This document shows, in pieces, positions 49,915 through 58,481 of a stretch of 64,000 nucleotides of DNA (its first letter is position 1; each line of letters begins with the position of its first letter). A model generated the notes under the pieces. That model ran no database searches. It was not told the DNA's origin and saw nothing but the letters and a program-made list of their open reading frames with translations. A program made the position numbers and the translations under genes. This DNA is from Aquincola tertiaricarbonis (GTDB lineage Bacteria; Pseudomonadota; Gammaproteobacteria; Burkholderiales; Burkholderiaceae_C): contig NZ_KQ033892.1 of assembly GCF_000969605.1 (NCBI RefSeq), positions 62,001 through 126,000 on the forward strand, read 5' to 3'.

Positions 49915-51086
49915 GACATCCTGCAGGCGCTGGCGTAGGCGTCCACGTGGTTCTTGAACACGGTGCCCAGCGTGCGGTTGGTGATGCGGCCCTGGCCGTC
50001 CTTGGTGACCACCCGCAGGTGGTAGTCCTGCACCGGGTACTGGTTGGCGCCGAAGCGGAAGCCGCCGCGCACCGAGCTGAACCGGGCCGCCTTCAGTGCC
50101 TGCCGCAGTGCCTGCTTGTCGTCGAGCTTGCCCTTGGCGTCGCGCACCGCCGCGTCCATCAGCATCGCGGCGTCATAGCCTTGCGACGCGTACAGCGTGG
50201 GCAGCCGGCCGTAGGCCTTCTGGAAGTCGGCCACGAAGCGCTTGTTGGCCGCGTTGTCCAGGTCGTGCGCCCACTGCGAGGTGTTGAACATGCCCAGCAT
50301 CGGCTCGCCCACGGCGCCGATCACGTCCTCGTCGGCCGAGAAGCCGGGGCCGAACAGGGTGGCGTCCTTGGACATGCCCGAGGCCACGTACTGCTTGACG
50401 AAGTTGATGCCCATGCCGCCCGGCAGGAAGATGTACATCGCCTCGGGCTTGGCCGCACGCACCTGGGCCAGCTCGGCCGCATAGTCCAGCTGGCCCAGCC
50501 GGGTGTAGATCTCCTGCACCACCTCGCCCTTGTAGAAGCGCTTGAAGCCGGTGAGCGCATCCTTGCCCGCCGGGTAGTTGGGCGCCAGCAGGGCCACTTT
50601 CTTGAAGCCCTTGTCCTGCACCGTCTTGCCCACCGCCTCGTGCTGGTTGTCGTTCTGGTAGCTGACGCTGAAGAAGTACGGGTTGCACTGCTCGCCCGCG
50701 TACTGCGACGGGCCGGCATTGGCGCTGAGGTAGAAGGTTTTCGCCGCGAAGGTGGGCGGGCCCACCGCCAGCATCACGTTGGAGAACACGATGCCGGTCA
50801 TGAAGTCGACCTTGTCGCGCTTGAGCATGCGGTCGGCCAGCTGGCGCGCGACGTCGGGGCTTTGCTGGTCGTCGGCGACGATCACTTCGGCGGGCCGGCC
50901 TCCGAGCTGGTTGCCGGTGTGCTTGAGCGCCAGGTTGAAGCCGTCGCGGATGTCGATGCCCAGCGCGGCACCGGGCCCGGACAGCGTGCTGATGAAGCCC
51001 ACCTTCACCGCATCGGCGGCAAGGGCGGCGGCCGGTGCCGCGAGGGCGGCCGCCAGCAAGGGGAGGGCGGCAAGGGCGAGACGCAT
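49911..51086 (-). CDS. Branched-chain-type ABC substrate-binding protein, incomplete cassette
   Basis: This 391-residue type I periplasmic binding protein has a signal peptide (LALAALPLLAAALAAPAAALAADAV) and a mature start KVGFISTLSGPGAALGIDIRDGF. The segment DEDVIGAVGEPMLGMFNTSQWAHDLDN is typical of homologues in aromatic-acid or amide uptake cassettes. AGGAG precedes the ATG at 51086. It is translationally coupled to the LivH-like permease, but the cassette lacks LivM and both ATPases. Confidence 0.85.
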   Translation of the reverse strand: MRLALAALPLLAAALAAPAAALAADAVKVGFISTLSGPGAALGIDIRDGFNLALKHTGNQLGGRPAEVIVADDQQSPDVARQLADRMLKRDKVDFMTGIVFSNVMLAVGPPTFAAKTFYLSANAGPSQYAGEQCNPYFFSVSYQNDNQHEAVGKTVQDKGFKKVALLAPNYPAGKDALTGFKRFYKGEVVQEIYTRLGQLDYAAELAQVRAAKPEAMYIFLPGGMGINFVKQYVASGMSKDATLFGPGFSADEDVIGAVGEPMLGMFNTSQWAHDLDNAANKRFVADFQKAYGRLPTLYASQGYDAAMLMDAAVRDAKGKLDDKQALRQALKAARFSSVRGGFRFGANQYPVQDYHLRVVTKDGQGRITNRTLGTVFKNHVDAYASACRMS

Positions 51087-51199
51087 GGCAAACACTCCTG
51101 GAAGGTGGGATGGCCACCGGCCAGGCGGCCGCACGCTGCGGCCTGCCATGCCTGCGGGCAGGCGCCGGCCGGGACGGGCCGGAGCTTACCCGCCGTGCG

Positions 51200-51424
51200 T
51201 CATGCGGCCGGCGCTTCCTGGGTGCGTATCGCGCCTTCGGCGACGTAGCGCTTGTAGTCGGTCAACGGCATGGCGGTGAGGCCGCGGGCCTCGCCTTCTT
51301 CCCAGCTGAGGGTGGCGTCCCGCTCGGTGAATTCCACCTCGATGGGGCCGGGGCGGATGGCGATCTGTGCGCCGTCGCCTTCACGGTAGAAGACTTCGCC
51401 GACGATCTCTGCGTGCTGTGTCAT
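51200..51424 (-). CDS. Conserved small hypothetical protein
   Basis: This 74-residue acidic protein begins MTQHAEIVGEVFYREGDGAQIAIRPGPIEVEFTERDATLSW and ends PLTDYKRYVAEGAI. I recall similar small proteins in Burkholderiales but know no function. It has no signal peptide or membrane segment and is probably a small beta-rich cytosolic protein. GAGTCAC precedes the ATG as a weak ribosome site. It lies 113 bp upstream of the binding-protein gene on the same strand. Confidence 0.6.
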   Translation of the reverse strand: MTQHAEIVGEVFYREGDGAQIAIRPGPIEVEFTERDATLSWEEGEARGLTAMPLTDYKRYVAEGAIRTQEAPAA

Positions 51425-51769
51425 GGGTGACTCCTGATTCCGACCAAAGATCGATGGGTGAGATGCTCGCGCGTGGTTTTTCGTTCCGCCACCGGACGTG
51501 CGCGCGAAGGCCTGTAGGTGCCGTCCTACGCGGCGGCGGCATCAAACAGCACGTCGGCAACCGGCCTGTTCCTGCGATCAGGCCGGCGCCAGGTCAGCAC
51601 AATGCACAGCTGAACGAGGCGAACAACCGACCGCACCATTGGGCGGAATCCCGGAACCCGTGACCGGCGCCAAGACCCCGTCGTTCCAGCATGACGCTGG
51701 CACGCCCGGTAGCGAGAAGGGCCACCCCACGGTGGCCCTTTGCTTTTGTGCGGCCGGTCATCCGGCGGC
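51425..51769. other. Gene-free stretch ending in an orphan terminator
   Basis: No coding sequence is supported in these 345 bp. Short open frames lack codon bias. The region has slightly lower GC than its surroundings and ends with a strong plus-strand terminator hairpin at 51717-51745 that no plus-strand gene explains. Confidence 0.5.
51717..51745 (+). terminator. Rho-independent terminator without an upstream gene
   Basis: The stem AAGGGCCACC (51717-51726) and GGTGGCCCTT (51731-51740) is perfect, with loop CCAC, and is followed by TGCTTTTG on the plus strand. The nearest genes on both sides are on the minus strand. It may end a small RNA from 51425-51716. It could instead stop antisense transcription toward the acetyltransferase gene. 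Confidence 0.55.
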
Positions 51770-52345
51770 TCACACCGGCGGCAGCACCCGCAGGTACAGG
51801 ACCTCCGAAGGCCGCAGCCCTAGCGGCGCGGCCTCCTCCGGCGTGGCCGGGCGCATGCCCAGCTGCTGCATCAGGTGGATGGAGCGGCCATGCGCCGCCT
51901 CGGCCGATGCCAGCAGCAGCGTGATGCCGCAGTGCGCATGCAGGTGCTCCACCATGGCCGCCGTGGCGCGCCGCGCGATGCCGCGGCCGTGAAAGCGGCT
52001 GCCGAACACATAGGCCACCCAGCAGGTGCCCGGCGCGATCACCGTGGCCTGCACGTAGCCGGCCGCTTCCTCCCCGCCTTGTGGGCCGGTTACCCACACC
52101 ACCCAGTTCAGCCACACCTCGGTGCCATCGGCGGACCCGCCTTGCGCCAGCTGCGTGAACACTTCGCGCAGGTAGCCCAGCGAGGGCGGCGGGCCGTAGT
52201 CCAGGTGGGTGTAGATCGCCGGGTCGGCCAGCACCGGGTACATCGCCTCCGCATGCTCGGGCCGCAGCGGCCGCAGGCGCAGGCCGTCGGCCTGCAGCTC
52301 GGCGGCGGCCGGATCGTCGTCGGATGGATGGGTGGGCGTGGGCAT
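51770..52345 (-). CDS. GNAT-family N-acetyltransferase
   Basis: This 191-residue GNAT protein starts its core at LRLRPLRPEHAEAMYPVLADPAIYTHLDY. The acetyl-CoA loop is YVFGSRFHGRGIARRATAAMVEHL (R-x-x-G-x-G/A-like), and SAEAAHGRSIHLMQQLGM fits the RimJ/RimL-like branch. The substrate is unknown. It is divergent from the symporter-kinase operon across 90 bp. The start at 52345 was chosen as the first ATG with good coding sequence. Confidence 0.82.
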   Translation of the reverse strand: MPTPTHPSDDDPAAAELQADGLRLRPLRPEHAEAMYPVLADPAIYTHLDYGPPPSLGYLREVFTQLAQGGSADGTEVWLNWVVWVTGPQGGEEAAGYVQATVIAPGTCWVAYVFGSRFHGRGIARRATAAMVEHLHAHCGITLLLASAEAAHGRSIHLMQQLGMRPATPEEAAPLGLRPSEVLYLRVLPPV

Positions 52346-52435
52346 GCTCCACGATAACAAGGCCGCCTGCTTCAGGCTGGTGTAAGCGGCGCGCACCACA
52401 GTGGCCTGCACGGTGCATCGCGCGCCGCCCGCCCC

Positions 52436-52660
52436 ATGTCCGCCGATCCCCTCGACAGCCCGCCCCGCCCGCCGGCCGACCTGCGCAGCCAGCGCCTGCC
52501 GGCCCTGGCCGTGGCGGCGCTGCTGCTGTTCAACTATCCGCTGCTGGCGCTGTGGGACCACCCGGTGCTGGTGCTGGGCCTGCCGCTGTTCCCGGCCATG
52601 CTGTTCGGCCTGTGGGCGCTGCTCATCGCGCTGCTGGCCTGGCTGATGGAACGGGACTGA
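52436..52660 (+). CDS. DUF3311-like small membrane protein
   Basis: This 74-residue protein has two hydrophobic segments (LAVAALLLFNYPLLALWD and LVLGLPLFPAMLFGLWALLIALLAWL). Small proteins of this type precede sodium:solute symporter genes in many proteobacteria. It starts 6 bp before the symporter-kinase gene and is certainly cotranscribed; a role in assembly or stability of the transporter part is inferred. A 20-residue proline/arginine-rich N-terminus precedes the first helix. Confidence 0.75.
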   Translation: MSADPLDSPPRPPADLRSQRLPALAVAALLLFNYPLLALWDHPVLVLGLPLFPAMLFGLWALLIALLAWLMERD

Positions 52661-52666
52661 ACCACC

Positions 52667-55411
52667 ATGCTGGCGCCGGCACTGGTGCTGGCGGCCTCGG
52701 CCGCCTACCTGCTGCTGCTGTGCCTGGTGGCGGCCTGGGGCGACGCGCGGGCGCGGCAGGGCCGCTCGGTGGTGGGCCATGCCGGCGTGTACACGCTGTC
52801 GCTGGCGGTGTACTGCACCGCATGGACCTACTACGGCAGCGTGGGCCGGGCGGCCTCGGCCGGCATGGCCTTCCTGCCTGTGTACCTCGGCCCCATGCTG
52901 GCCATGGTGCTGGCCTGGCTGGTGCTGCGCAAGATGATCCGCATCGCGCGCAGCTACCGCATCAGCTCCATCGCCGACTTCATCGCCAGCCGCTATGGCC
53001 ACAGCCCGCTGCTGGCCGGGCTGGTGACGCTGGTCACCCTGGTGGGCATCGTGCCTTACATCGCGCTGCAGCTGAAGGCGGTGGCCACCGGCCATGCGCT
53101 GCTGACGCAGCCGGGCGGCACGGCGGCTGCGCCGCTGTCGCCCTGGTGGCGCGACGGCACGCTGGCGGTGGCGCTGGCGCTGGCCGGCTTCACCATGGTG
53201 TTCGGCACCCGCCAGCCGGGCAGCGCCGAGCGCCACGAGGGCATGGTGCTGGCCATCGCGGTGGAGTCGCTGGTCAAGCTGCTGGCCTTCGTGGCGGTGG
53301 GCGTGTTCGTCACCTGGGGCCTGTTCGGCGGGCCGGCCGACCTGTTCGCGCGGGCGCTGCAGCAGCCCGCGCTGGCGCGGCTGCTCACGCTGGGGCCGAG
53401 CCAGCCGCTGGCCTACGGGCAGTGGCTGGCGCTCACGGTGCTGTCGGCGCTGTCGGTGCTGTTCCTGCCGCGGCAGTTCCAGGTGATGGTGCTGGAGAAC
53501 GTGGACGAGCGGCACCTGCGCCGCGCGGCCTGGGCCTTTCCGGCCTACCTGCTGCTCATCAACCTGTTCGTGCTGCCCATCGCGCTGGGCGGGCTGATGC
53601 ACTTCGCCGGGGCGGGACAGCCGCAGGCCTCGCCCGACGGCTTCGTGCTGAGCCTGCCGCTGGCCGCCGGGCAGCCGGCGCTGGCGCTGCTGGCCTTCGT
53701 GGGCGGTCTGTCGGCCGCCACTGGCATGGTGATCGTGGAGGCCACCGCCGTCAGCACCATGGTGTGCAACGACCTGGTGCTGCCGCTGCTGCTGCTGCGC
53801 AGCCGCCGCTGGGCGCATGCGGCCGACTTGAGCGGGTGGCTGCTGGCCATCCGCCGCGCGGCCATCGTGGCACTGCTGCTGCTGGGCTGGCTGTACATGC
53901 GGCTGGCCGGCGAGGCCCAGCCGCTGGTGAGCATCGGTCTCATCAGCTTTGCCGCAGTGGCGCAGTGCGCGCCGGCGCTGCTGGGCGGCATGTACTGGCG
54001 CGGCGCCACCCGCGGCGGCGCGCTGGCCGGGCTGGCGGCGGGCTTCGGCCTGTGGCTGTACACGCTGATGCTGCCTTCGCTGGCGCGCTCGGGCTGGCTG
54101 GCCGATGGCTTCGTGCAGCACGGCCCGGCCGGCCTGGCGCTGCTGCGGCCGGAGCAGCTGTTCGGCCTGGCCGGGCTGGACAACCTCACGCATTCGCTGT
54201 TCTGGAGCCTGCTGGCCAATGCGGCGCTGTTCGTCGGCGTGTCGCTGGCGCGGCGGCCCGCGGCGCAGGAGCTGGCGCAGGCGGTGCTGTTCGTCGACGT
54301 GTTCAGCCGCACCGGCGCGCCGGCCGGTCCGCAGGCGCCGCTGTTCTGGCGCGGCCAGGCCCGGGTGCACGACCTGCTGGCGCTGGCCGGCCGCTTTCTT
54401 GGCGAGGCCCGGGCGCGTGCGCTGTTCATGCGGCATGCGGCCGGGCAGGGCGTGGCCGACCTGGCCGCGCTGGTGCCCGATGCCGGCCTGGTGCACCTGG
54501 TGCAGACCGAGCTGGCCGGCGCCATCGGCAGTGCATCGGCGCGGGTGGTGGTGGCGCGCGCGGTGCAGGAGGAGGCACTGGCCGCCGACGACGTCCTGCG
54601 CATCGTGGAGGAGGCCACGCGGCTGCGCGCGGCCAACCAGCAGCTGCAGAGCCTGGACCGACTGAAGGACGATTTCATGTCGTCGGTGACGCATGAGCTG
54701 CGCACCCCGCTGACCGCCATCCGCGGCCTGGCCGAGCTGATGCGCGACGAACCCGGCATGCCCGAGGCGCAGCGCCAGCAGTTCTTGGGCATCGTGGTGG
54801 ACGAGGCGCAGCGGCTGTCGCGGCTGGTCAACCAGGTGCTGGACCTGGCCAAGATCGAGAGCGGCCATGCCCGGTGGCTGGAGGAAGACGTGGATCTCAG
54901 GGCGCTGGCGCAGCGCTCGGCCGACGCGGTGGCCGAGCCGCTGCGCGAACGCGGCGTGCGGCTGTCGCTGGCGCTGCCGCCCGACCCGCTGCCGCCGCTC
55001 GTCGCCGACCCCGACCGGCTGATGCAGGTGCTGGTGAACCTGCTGTCGAATGCCGCCAAGTTCGCGCCCGCCGGCCGCGGCCAGGTGCGGCTGGCGCTGC
55101 AGGCCGATGCCCGGGGCGCCACCTTCAGCGTGGCCGACGACGGCCCCGGCGTGCCCGCCGCGGAGCGGGAGCTGGTGTTCGAGAAGTTCCGCCAGGGCAG
55201 CGCCGGCGGCGGGGACCCGCGTGTGCAGGGCACCGGCCTGGGCCTGCCCATCTGCCGCGAGATCGTGGCGCATCACGGCGGGCGCATCTGGCTGGAGCCC
55301 GACACAGGTCAAGGCGCGTGCTTCCGCTTCACGCTACCTTGGCAGCGCGGGGCGCAGGCCCCGCCGCCGCCGGAGACACGCCATGCGCCACAAGATCCTG
55401 ATCGCCGATGA
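52667..55411 (+). CDS. CbrA-like fusion of sodium:solute symporter and histidine kinase
   Basis: This 914-residue protein has about 13 transmembrane segments of the SSS family (residues 1-520), a linker, then a histidine kinase (about 645-895). The kinase shows H-box FMSSVTHELRTPLTAIRGL, N-box LVNLLSNAAKF, DDGPGVP and GTGLGLPICREIV. This is the architecture of CbrA, which couples solute transport to carbon/nitrogen control; no PAS domain is evident. The last 29 bp overlap the response-regulator gene. The solute is unknown. Confidence 0.87.
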   Translation: MLAPALVLAASAAYLLLLCLVAAWGDARARQGRSVVGHAGVYTLSLAVYCTAWTYYGSVGRAASAGMAFLPVYLGPMLAMVLAWLVLRKMIRIARSYRISSIADFIASRYGHSPLLAGLVTLVTLVGIVPYIALQLKAVATGHALLTQPGGTAAAPLSPWWRDGTLAVALALAGFTMVFGTRQPGSAERHEGMVLAIAVESLVKLLAFVAVGVFVTWGLFGGPADLFARALQQPALARLLTLGPSQPLAYGQWLALTVLSALSVLFLPRQFQVMVLENVDERHLRRAAWAFPAYLLLINLFVLPIALGGLMHFAGAGQPQASPDGFVLSLPLAAGQPALALLAFVGGLSAATGMVIVEATAVSTMVCNDLVLPLLLLRSRRWAHAADLSGWLLAIRRAAIVALLLLGWLYMRLAGEAQPLVSIGLISFAAVAQCAPALLGGMYWRGATRGGALAGLAAGFGLWLYTLMLPSLARSGWLADGFVQHGPAGLALLRPEQLFGLAGLDNLTHSLFWSLLANAALFVGVSLARRPAAQELAQAVLFVDVFSRTGAPAGPQAPLFWRGQARVHDLLALAGRFLGEARARALFMRHAAGQGVADLAALVPDAGLVHLVQTELAGAIGSASARVVVARAVQEEALAADDVLRIVEEATRLRAANQQLQSLDRLKDDFMSSVTHELRTPLTAIRGLAELMRDEPGMPEAQRQQFLGIVVDEAQRLSRLVNQVLDLAKIESGHARWLEEDVDLRALAQRSADAVAEPLRERGVRLSLALPPDPLPPLVADPDRLMQVLVNLLSNAAKFAPAGRGQVRLALQADARGATFSVADDGPGVPAAERELVFEKFRQGSAGGGDPRVQGTGLGLPICREIVAHHGGRIWLEPDTGQGACFRFTLPWQRGAQAPPPPETRHAPQDPDRR

Positions 55412-55757
55412 CGAGCCCAACATCCTCATCACCCTGGACTACCTGATGAAGCGCGAAGGCTTCGACGTGCGCCTGGCGCGCGACGGCCAGGAGGCGCTGG
55501 ACGCGGTGGCCGCCGATTGCCCCGACCTGCTGCTGCTGGACGTGATGATGCCGCGCAGGAGCGGTTTCGAGGTCTGCCAGGCGCTGCGCGCCGAAGGCCA
55601 CGGCGGCCGGCCGCGCATCCTGCTGCTCACCGCCAAGGGCCGCGACACCGACGTGGCCAAGGGCCTGGCCCTGGGCGCCGACGGCTACATGACCAAGCCT
55701 TTTTCCACCCGCGAGCTGGTGCAGCGGGTGAGGGCGCTGCTCGGCCCTGCGCCATGA
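55383..55757 (+). CDS. Single-domain response regulator
   Basis: This 124-residue receiver domain has DDE in LIADDEPN, the phosphoacceptor in LLLLDVMMPRRSG, Thr in LLTAKGRDTDVAKGLALGADGYMTKPFS and the conserved Lys. No DNA-binding domain is present, unlike CbrB, so the output must be by protein interaction. It is coupled on both sides, overlapping the kinase fusion by 29 bp and the exonuclease fusion by four bases (ATGA), which makes these its likely partners. Confidence 0.88.
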   Translation: MRHKILIADDEPNILITLDYLMKREGFDVRLARDGQEALDAVAADCPDLLLLDVMMPRRSGFEVCQALRAEGHGGRPRILLLTAKGRDTDVAKGLALGADGYMTKPFSTRELVQRVRALLGPAP

Positions 55758-57946
55758 AGCCGCGCCAGGCGCTGTGGGCTGGTGTGGCCGGCGCCGGGCT
55801 GGCGCTGCTGGCCTGGCTGCTGTCGACAGGCGGCCTGCTCTGGGCCACGCTGTCGGCCGCCGAGCGCGCCGCGGTGGCGCCGGTGCTGGGCCCGCGGCTG
55901 CCCTTGCTGGGCGGCGCCGTGCTGTTGGCAGCGGCGGCAGTGGCGGCCGGCGTGCAGCGCTGGCTGCTGCCGTGGGCCGACGCGCTGCAGCGCCTGGCCG
56001 AGCAGGCCCGCATCCGCGTGCAGGCGCCGGCCCGGGCGAGTGCGTCGCTGCAGCCCATCGACGGCGAGGGCGGGCCGGCGCTGCGCGCGCTGGCCACGGC
56101 CATCGACGAGCTGGTGCGCCAGCGCGAGGCGCTGCGGCAGGACGTGGCCGAGCAGGTGCGCCTGGCCAGCCTGGACATGGAGCTGGAACGCAACCGCCTG
56201 GCCGCGCTGATGTCCGAGCTGACCCAAAGCGTGGTGGTGTGCAACCTGGACGGCCGGGTGCTGCTGTACAACCAGCGCGCGCGGCTGCTGTTCCGCGGCC
56301 TGTCCGGCACGCCGGCGCTGGCCGGCGGCGCCGAGCTGCTGGGGCTGGGCCGGTCCATCCATGCGGTGCTGGAGCAGCCGCTGCTGGCCCATGCGCTGGA
56401 CACCATCCGCGCCCGGCTGCTGCGGGGCGATGCCGCCGCCTCCGCGCAGTTCGTCACCGTGGCCGCCACCGGCCGCCTGCTGCGCGTGCAGGTGGCGCCG
56501 GTGCGGGATGCCGGGCCGCAGGGCGGCGAGGGGCTGCAGACCATCGCCGGCTTCGTGCTGATGGTGGACGACGTGACCGACGAGTTCGAGCAGGGCGCTC
56601 TGCGCGACCGCCTGCTGCACCAGCTGACCGAGGGCCAGCGCGGCCCGTTGGCCAACCTGCGCGTGGCCGCCGAGATGCTGGACGACGGCGGCCTGGACGA
56701 GGGCCTGCGGCAGCGCTTCGTGGCGGTGATCCACGAGGAGGTGGGCACGCTGGGCCGCCGCATCACCGAGCTGGCCGCCCGCGCGCAGGAAGGCGTGCGG
56801 ACCCGCTGGCCGATGGAGGAGATGCGCGGCGCCGACCTGGTGGCTGCCGCCCAGCGCCGGCTGGCAGACCGTCTGGGCCTGCACGTGGGCTTGCAGGCTG
56901 TGGACGAGACGCTGTGGCTGCAGGTGGACAGCTATGCCCTGCTCACCGCGCTGCACTACCTGGCCGGTCGTCTGGCCGACGAATTCCAGGTGCGCATGGT
57001 GCAGCTGCGCCTGCAGCGCGCCGACACCGGCCATGCCCAGCTCGACCTGCTGTGGGGCGGCCAGGCCCTGAGCACCGAGACGGTCATGAGCTGGGAGCTG
57101 GACCCCATGCGCATCGGCGGCGACACCAGCCCGCTGAGCCTGCGCGAGGTGCTGGACCGCCACGGCGCCGAGTTCTGGTTCGAGCGCGAGCGGGTGCGCC
57201 ACCAGGCCTTCTTCCGGCTGCTGCTGCCGCTGTCGGCGCCGCCGCCCACGCCGCTGGCCGAGGCGCTGCCGCTGGTGGTCGGCGGCCGGCCGGAGTTCTA
57301 CGACTTCGACCTCTTCCAGCACAGCCCGCAGCACCAGGCGCTGGAACACCGGCCGCTGGCCGAGCTTGCCTACACCGTGTTCGATACCGAGACCACCGGC
57401 CTCCAGCCCTCGCAGGGCGATGCCATCCTGCAGATCGGCGCCACCCGCATCACCGGCGCCAAGCTGCGCCGGGCGGAGAGCTTCGAGCAGCTGGTCGATC
57501 CGCAGCGGCCCATCCCCGAGGCCGGCATCGCCATCCACGGCATCACGCCCGAGCGGGTGCGCGGCCAGCCGGCCATCGGGCAGGTGCTGCCGGCCTTCCA
57601 CCGCTTCGCGCAGGACACGGTGCTGGTGGCCCACAACGCCGCCTTCGACATGCGATTCCTGCAGCTGCAGCAGGCCGCCACCGGCTGCGTGTTCGACCAG
57701 CCGGTGCTGGACACGCTGCTGCTGTCGGCGGTGGTGCATCCGCACCAGCCCTCGCATGCGCTGGAGGCGATCGCCGCCCGCTTCGGCCTGCCGGTGGCCG
57801 GCCGCCACAGCGCGCTGGGCGATGCGCTGCTCACCGCCGAGGTGTTCCTGCGGCTGCTGCCGCTGCTGCAGGCCATGGGCATCCACACCCTGCACCAGGC
57901 GCGCGAGGCGGCCCAGCGCACCTACTTCGCCCGCCTGGCCTATTGA
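55754..57946 (+). CDS. Membrane PAS/degenerate-kinase protein fused to DnaQ-type exonuclease
   Basis: This 730-residue protein has two N-terminal transmembrane segments (about 8-28 and 50-70), a coiled region and a PAS domain (about 150-280, VVCNLDGRVLLYNQRARLLF). A kinase-like region follows in which the H-box histidine and N-box are not recognisable. Residues about 535-710 are a DEDDh 3'-5' exonuclease: FDTETTGL, LVAHNAAFDMRFL and HSALGDALLTAEV. The exonuclease looks active while the kinase part does not. It is cotranscribed with the symporter-kinase and receiver, so a sensed signal may steer nucleic-acid processing. Confidence 0.82.
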   Translation: MKPRQALWAGVAGAGLALLAWLLSTGGLLWATLSAAERAAVAPVLGPRLPLLGGAVLLAAAAVAAGVQRWLLPWADALQRLAEQARIRVQAPARASASLQPIDGEGGPALRALATAIDELVRQREALRQDVAEQVRLASLDMELERNRLAALMSELTQSVVVCNLDGRVLLYNQRARLLFRGLSGTPALAGGAELLGLGRSIHAVLEQPLLAHALDTIRARLLRGDAAASAQFVTVAATGRLLRVQVAPVRDAGPQGGEGLQTIAGFVLMVDDVTDEFEQGALRDRLLHQLTEGQRGPLANLRVAAEMLDDGGLDEGLRQRFVAVIHEEVGTLGRRITELAARAQEGVRTRWPMEEMRGADLVAAAQRRLADRLGLHVGLQAVDETLWLQVDSYALLTALHYLAGRLADEFQVRMVQLRLQRADTGHAQLDLLWGGQALSTETVMSWELDPMRIGGDTSPLSLREVLDRHGAEFWFERERVRHQAFFRLLLPLSAPPPTPLAEALPLVVGGRPEFYDFDLFQHSPQHQALEHRPLAELAYTVFDTETTGLQPSQGDAILQIGATRITGAKLRRAESFEQLVDPQRPIPEAGIAIHGITPERVRGQPAIGQVLPAFHRFAQDTVLVAHNAAFDMRFLQLQQAATGCVFDQPVLDTLLLSAVVHPHQPSHALEAIAARFGLPVAGRHSALGDALLTAEVFLRLLPLLQAMGIHTLHQAREAAQRTYFARLAY

Positions 57947-57962
57947 GCGCTTGTGTCCGGGT

Positions 57963-58481
57963 ATGCAGGTTGCCGAGCCGGGCCTGTATCAACTTGCGGC
58001 CAGCCGAATGTTCAGCTTGGAGCAAAACGGGTGGGAACTGGTGCTGCGTGCGGTGCTGGTGTATGCGGCGCTGCTGGTGATGGTGCGCCTGTCGGGCAAG
58101 CGCACGGTGGGCCAGTTCACGCCGTTCGACCTGCTGGTGATGCTGCTGCTGAGTGAATCGGTGAGCAATGCCCTGACCGGCGGCGACGAGTCGCTGCCCG
58201 GCGGCCTGCTGTCGGCCGGCACGCTCATCCTGCTCAACGGCCTGGTGGCGCTGGCCACCACGCGCAGCCGGCGCGTGGAGCGGCTGGTGGAAGGCGAGCC
58301 CGTGCTCATCGGGCGCGACGGCCAGTTCTTCGAAGCCGTGATGCGGCGCCACCGCGTGGCCGATTCCGACATGGAGCGCGCCTTGCGCGAGGCCGATTGC
58401 GACAAGCAGGACATGGCCTGCGCCTTCCTCGAGTCCAACGGCGGCATCAGCGTGATGAAGAAGCAGCCACCGCGGGCCTAG
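57963..58481 (+). CDS. DUF421 membrane protein (YetF/YcaP-like)
   Basis: This protein of about 172 residues has two or three hydrophobic segments (ELVLRAVLVYAALLVMVRLSG, DLLVMLLLSESVSNALTGG, AGTLILLNGLVALATTRS). The DUF421 cytoplasmic tail begins RVERLVEGEPVLIGRDGQF, with the typical RRHRVADSDMERALRE. The function is unknown; family members are linked to envelope stress or sporulation. An ATG at 58008 is an alternative start. It converges on the DMT exporter with a four-base overlap. Confidence 0.83.
   Translation: MQVAEPGLYQLAASRMFSLEQNGWELVLRAVLVYAALLVMVRLSGKRTVGQFTPFDLLVMLLLSESVSNALTGGDESLPGGLLSAGTLILLNGLVALATTRSRRVERLVEGEPVLIGRDGQFFEAVMRRHRVADSDMERALREADCDKQDMACAFLESNGGISVMKKQPPRA

Noticed and set aside
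51770-55312. Very long open frame (1180 codons) on the minus strand
   Set aside because: It continues past the acetyltransferase gene through the antisense of the symporter-kinase gene. The high GC at third positions keeps antisense frames open; only 51770-52345 encodes a recognisable protein.
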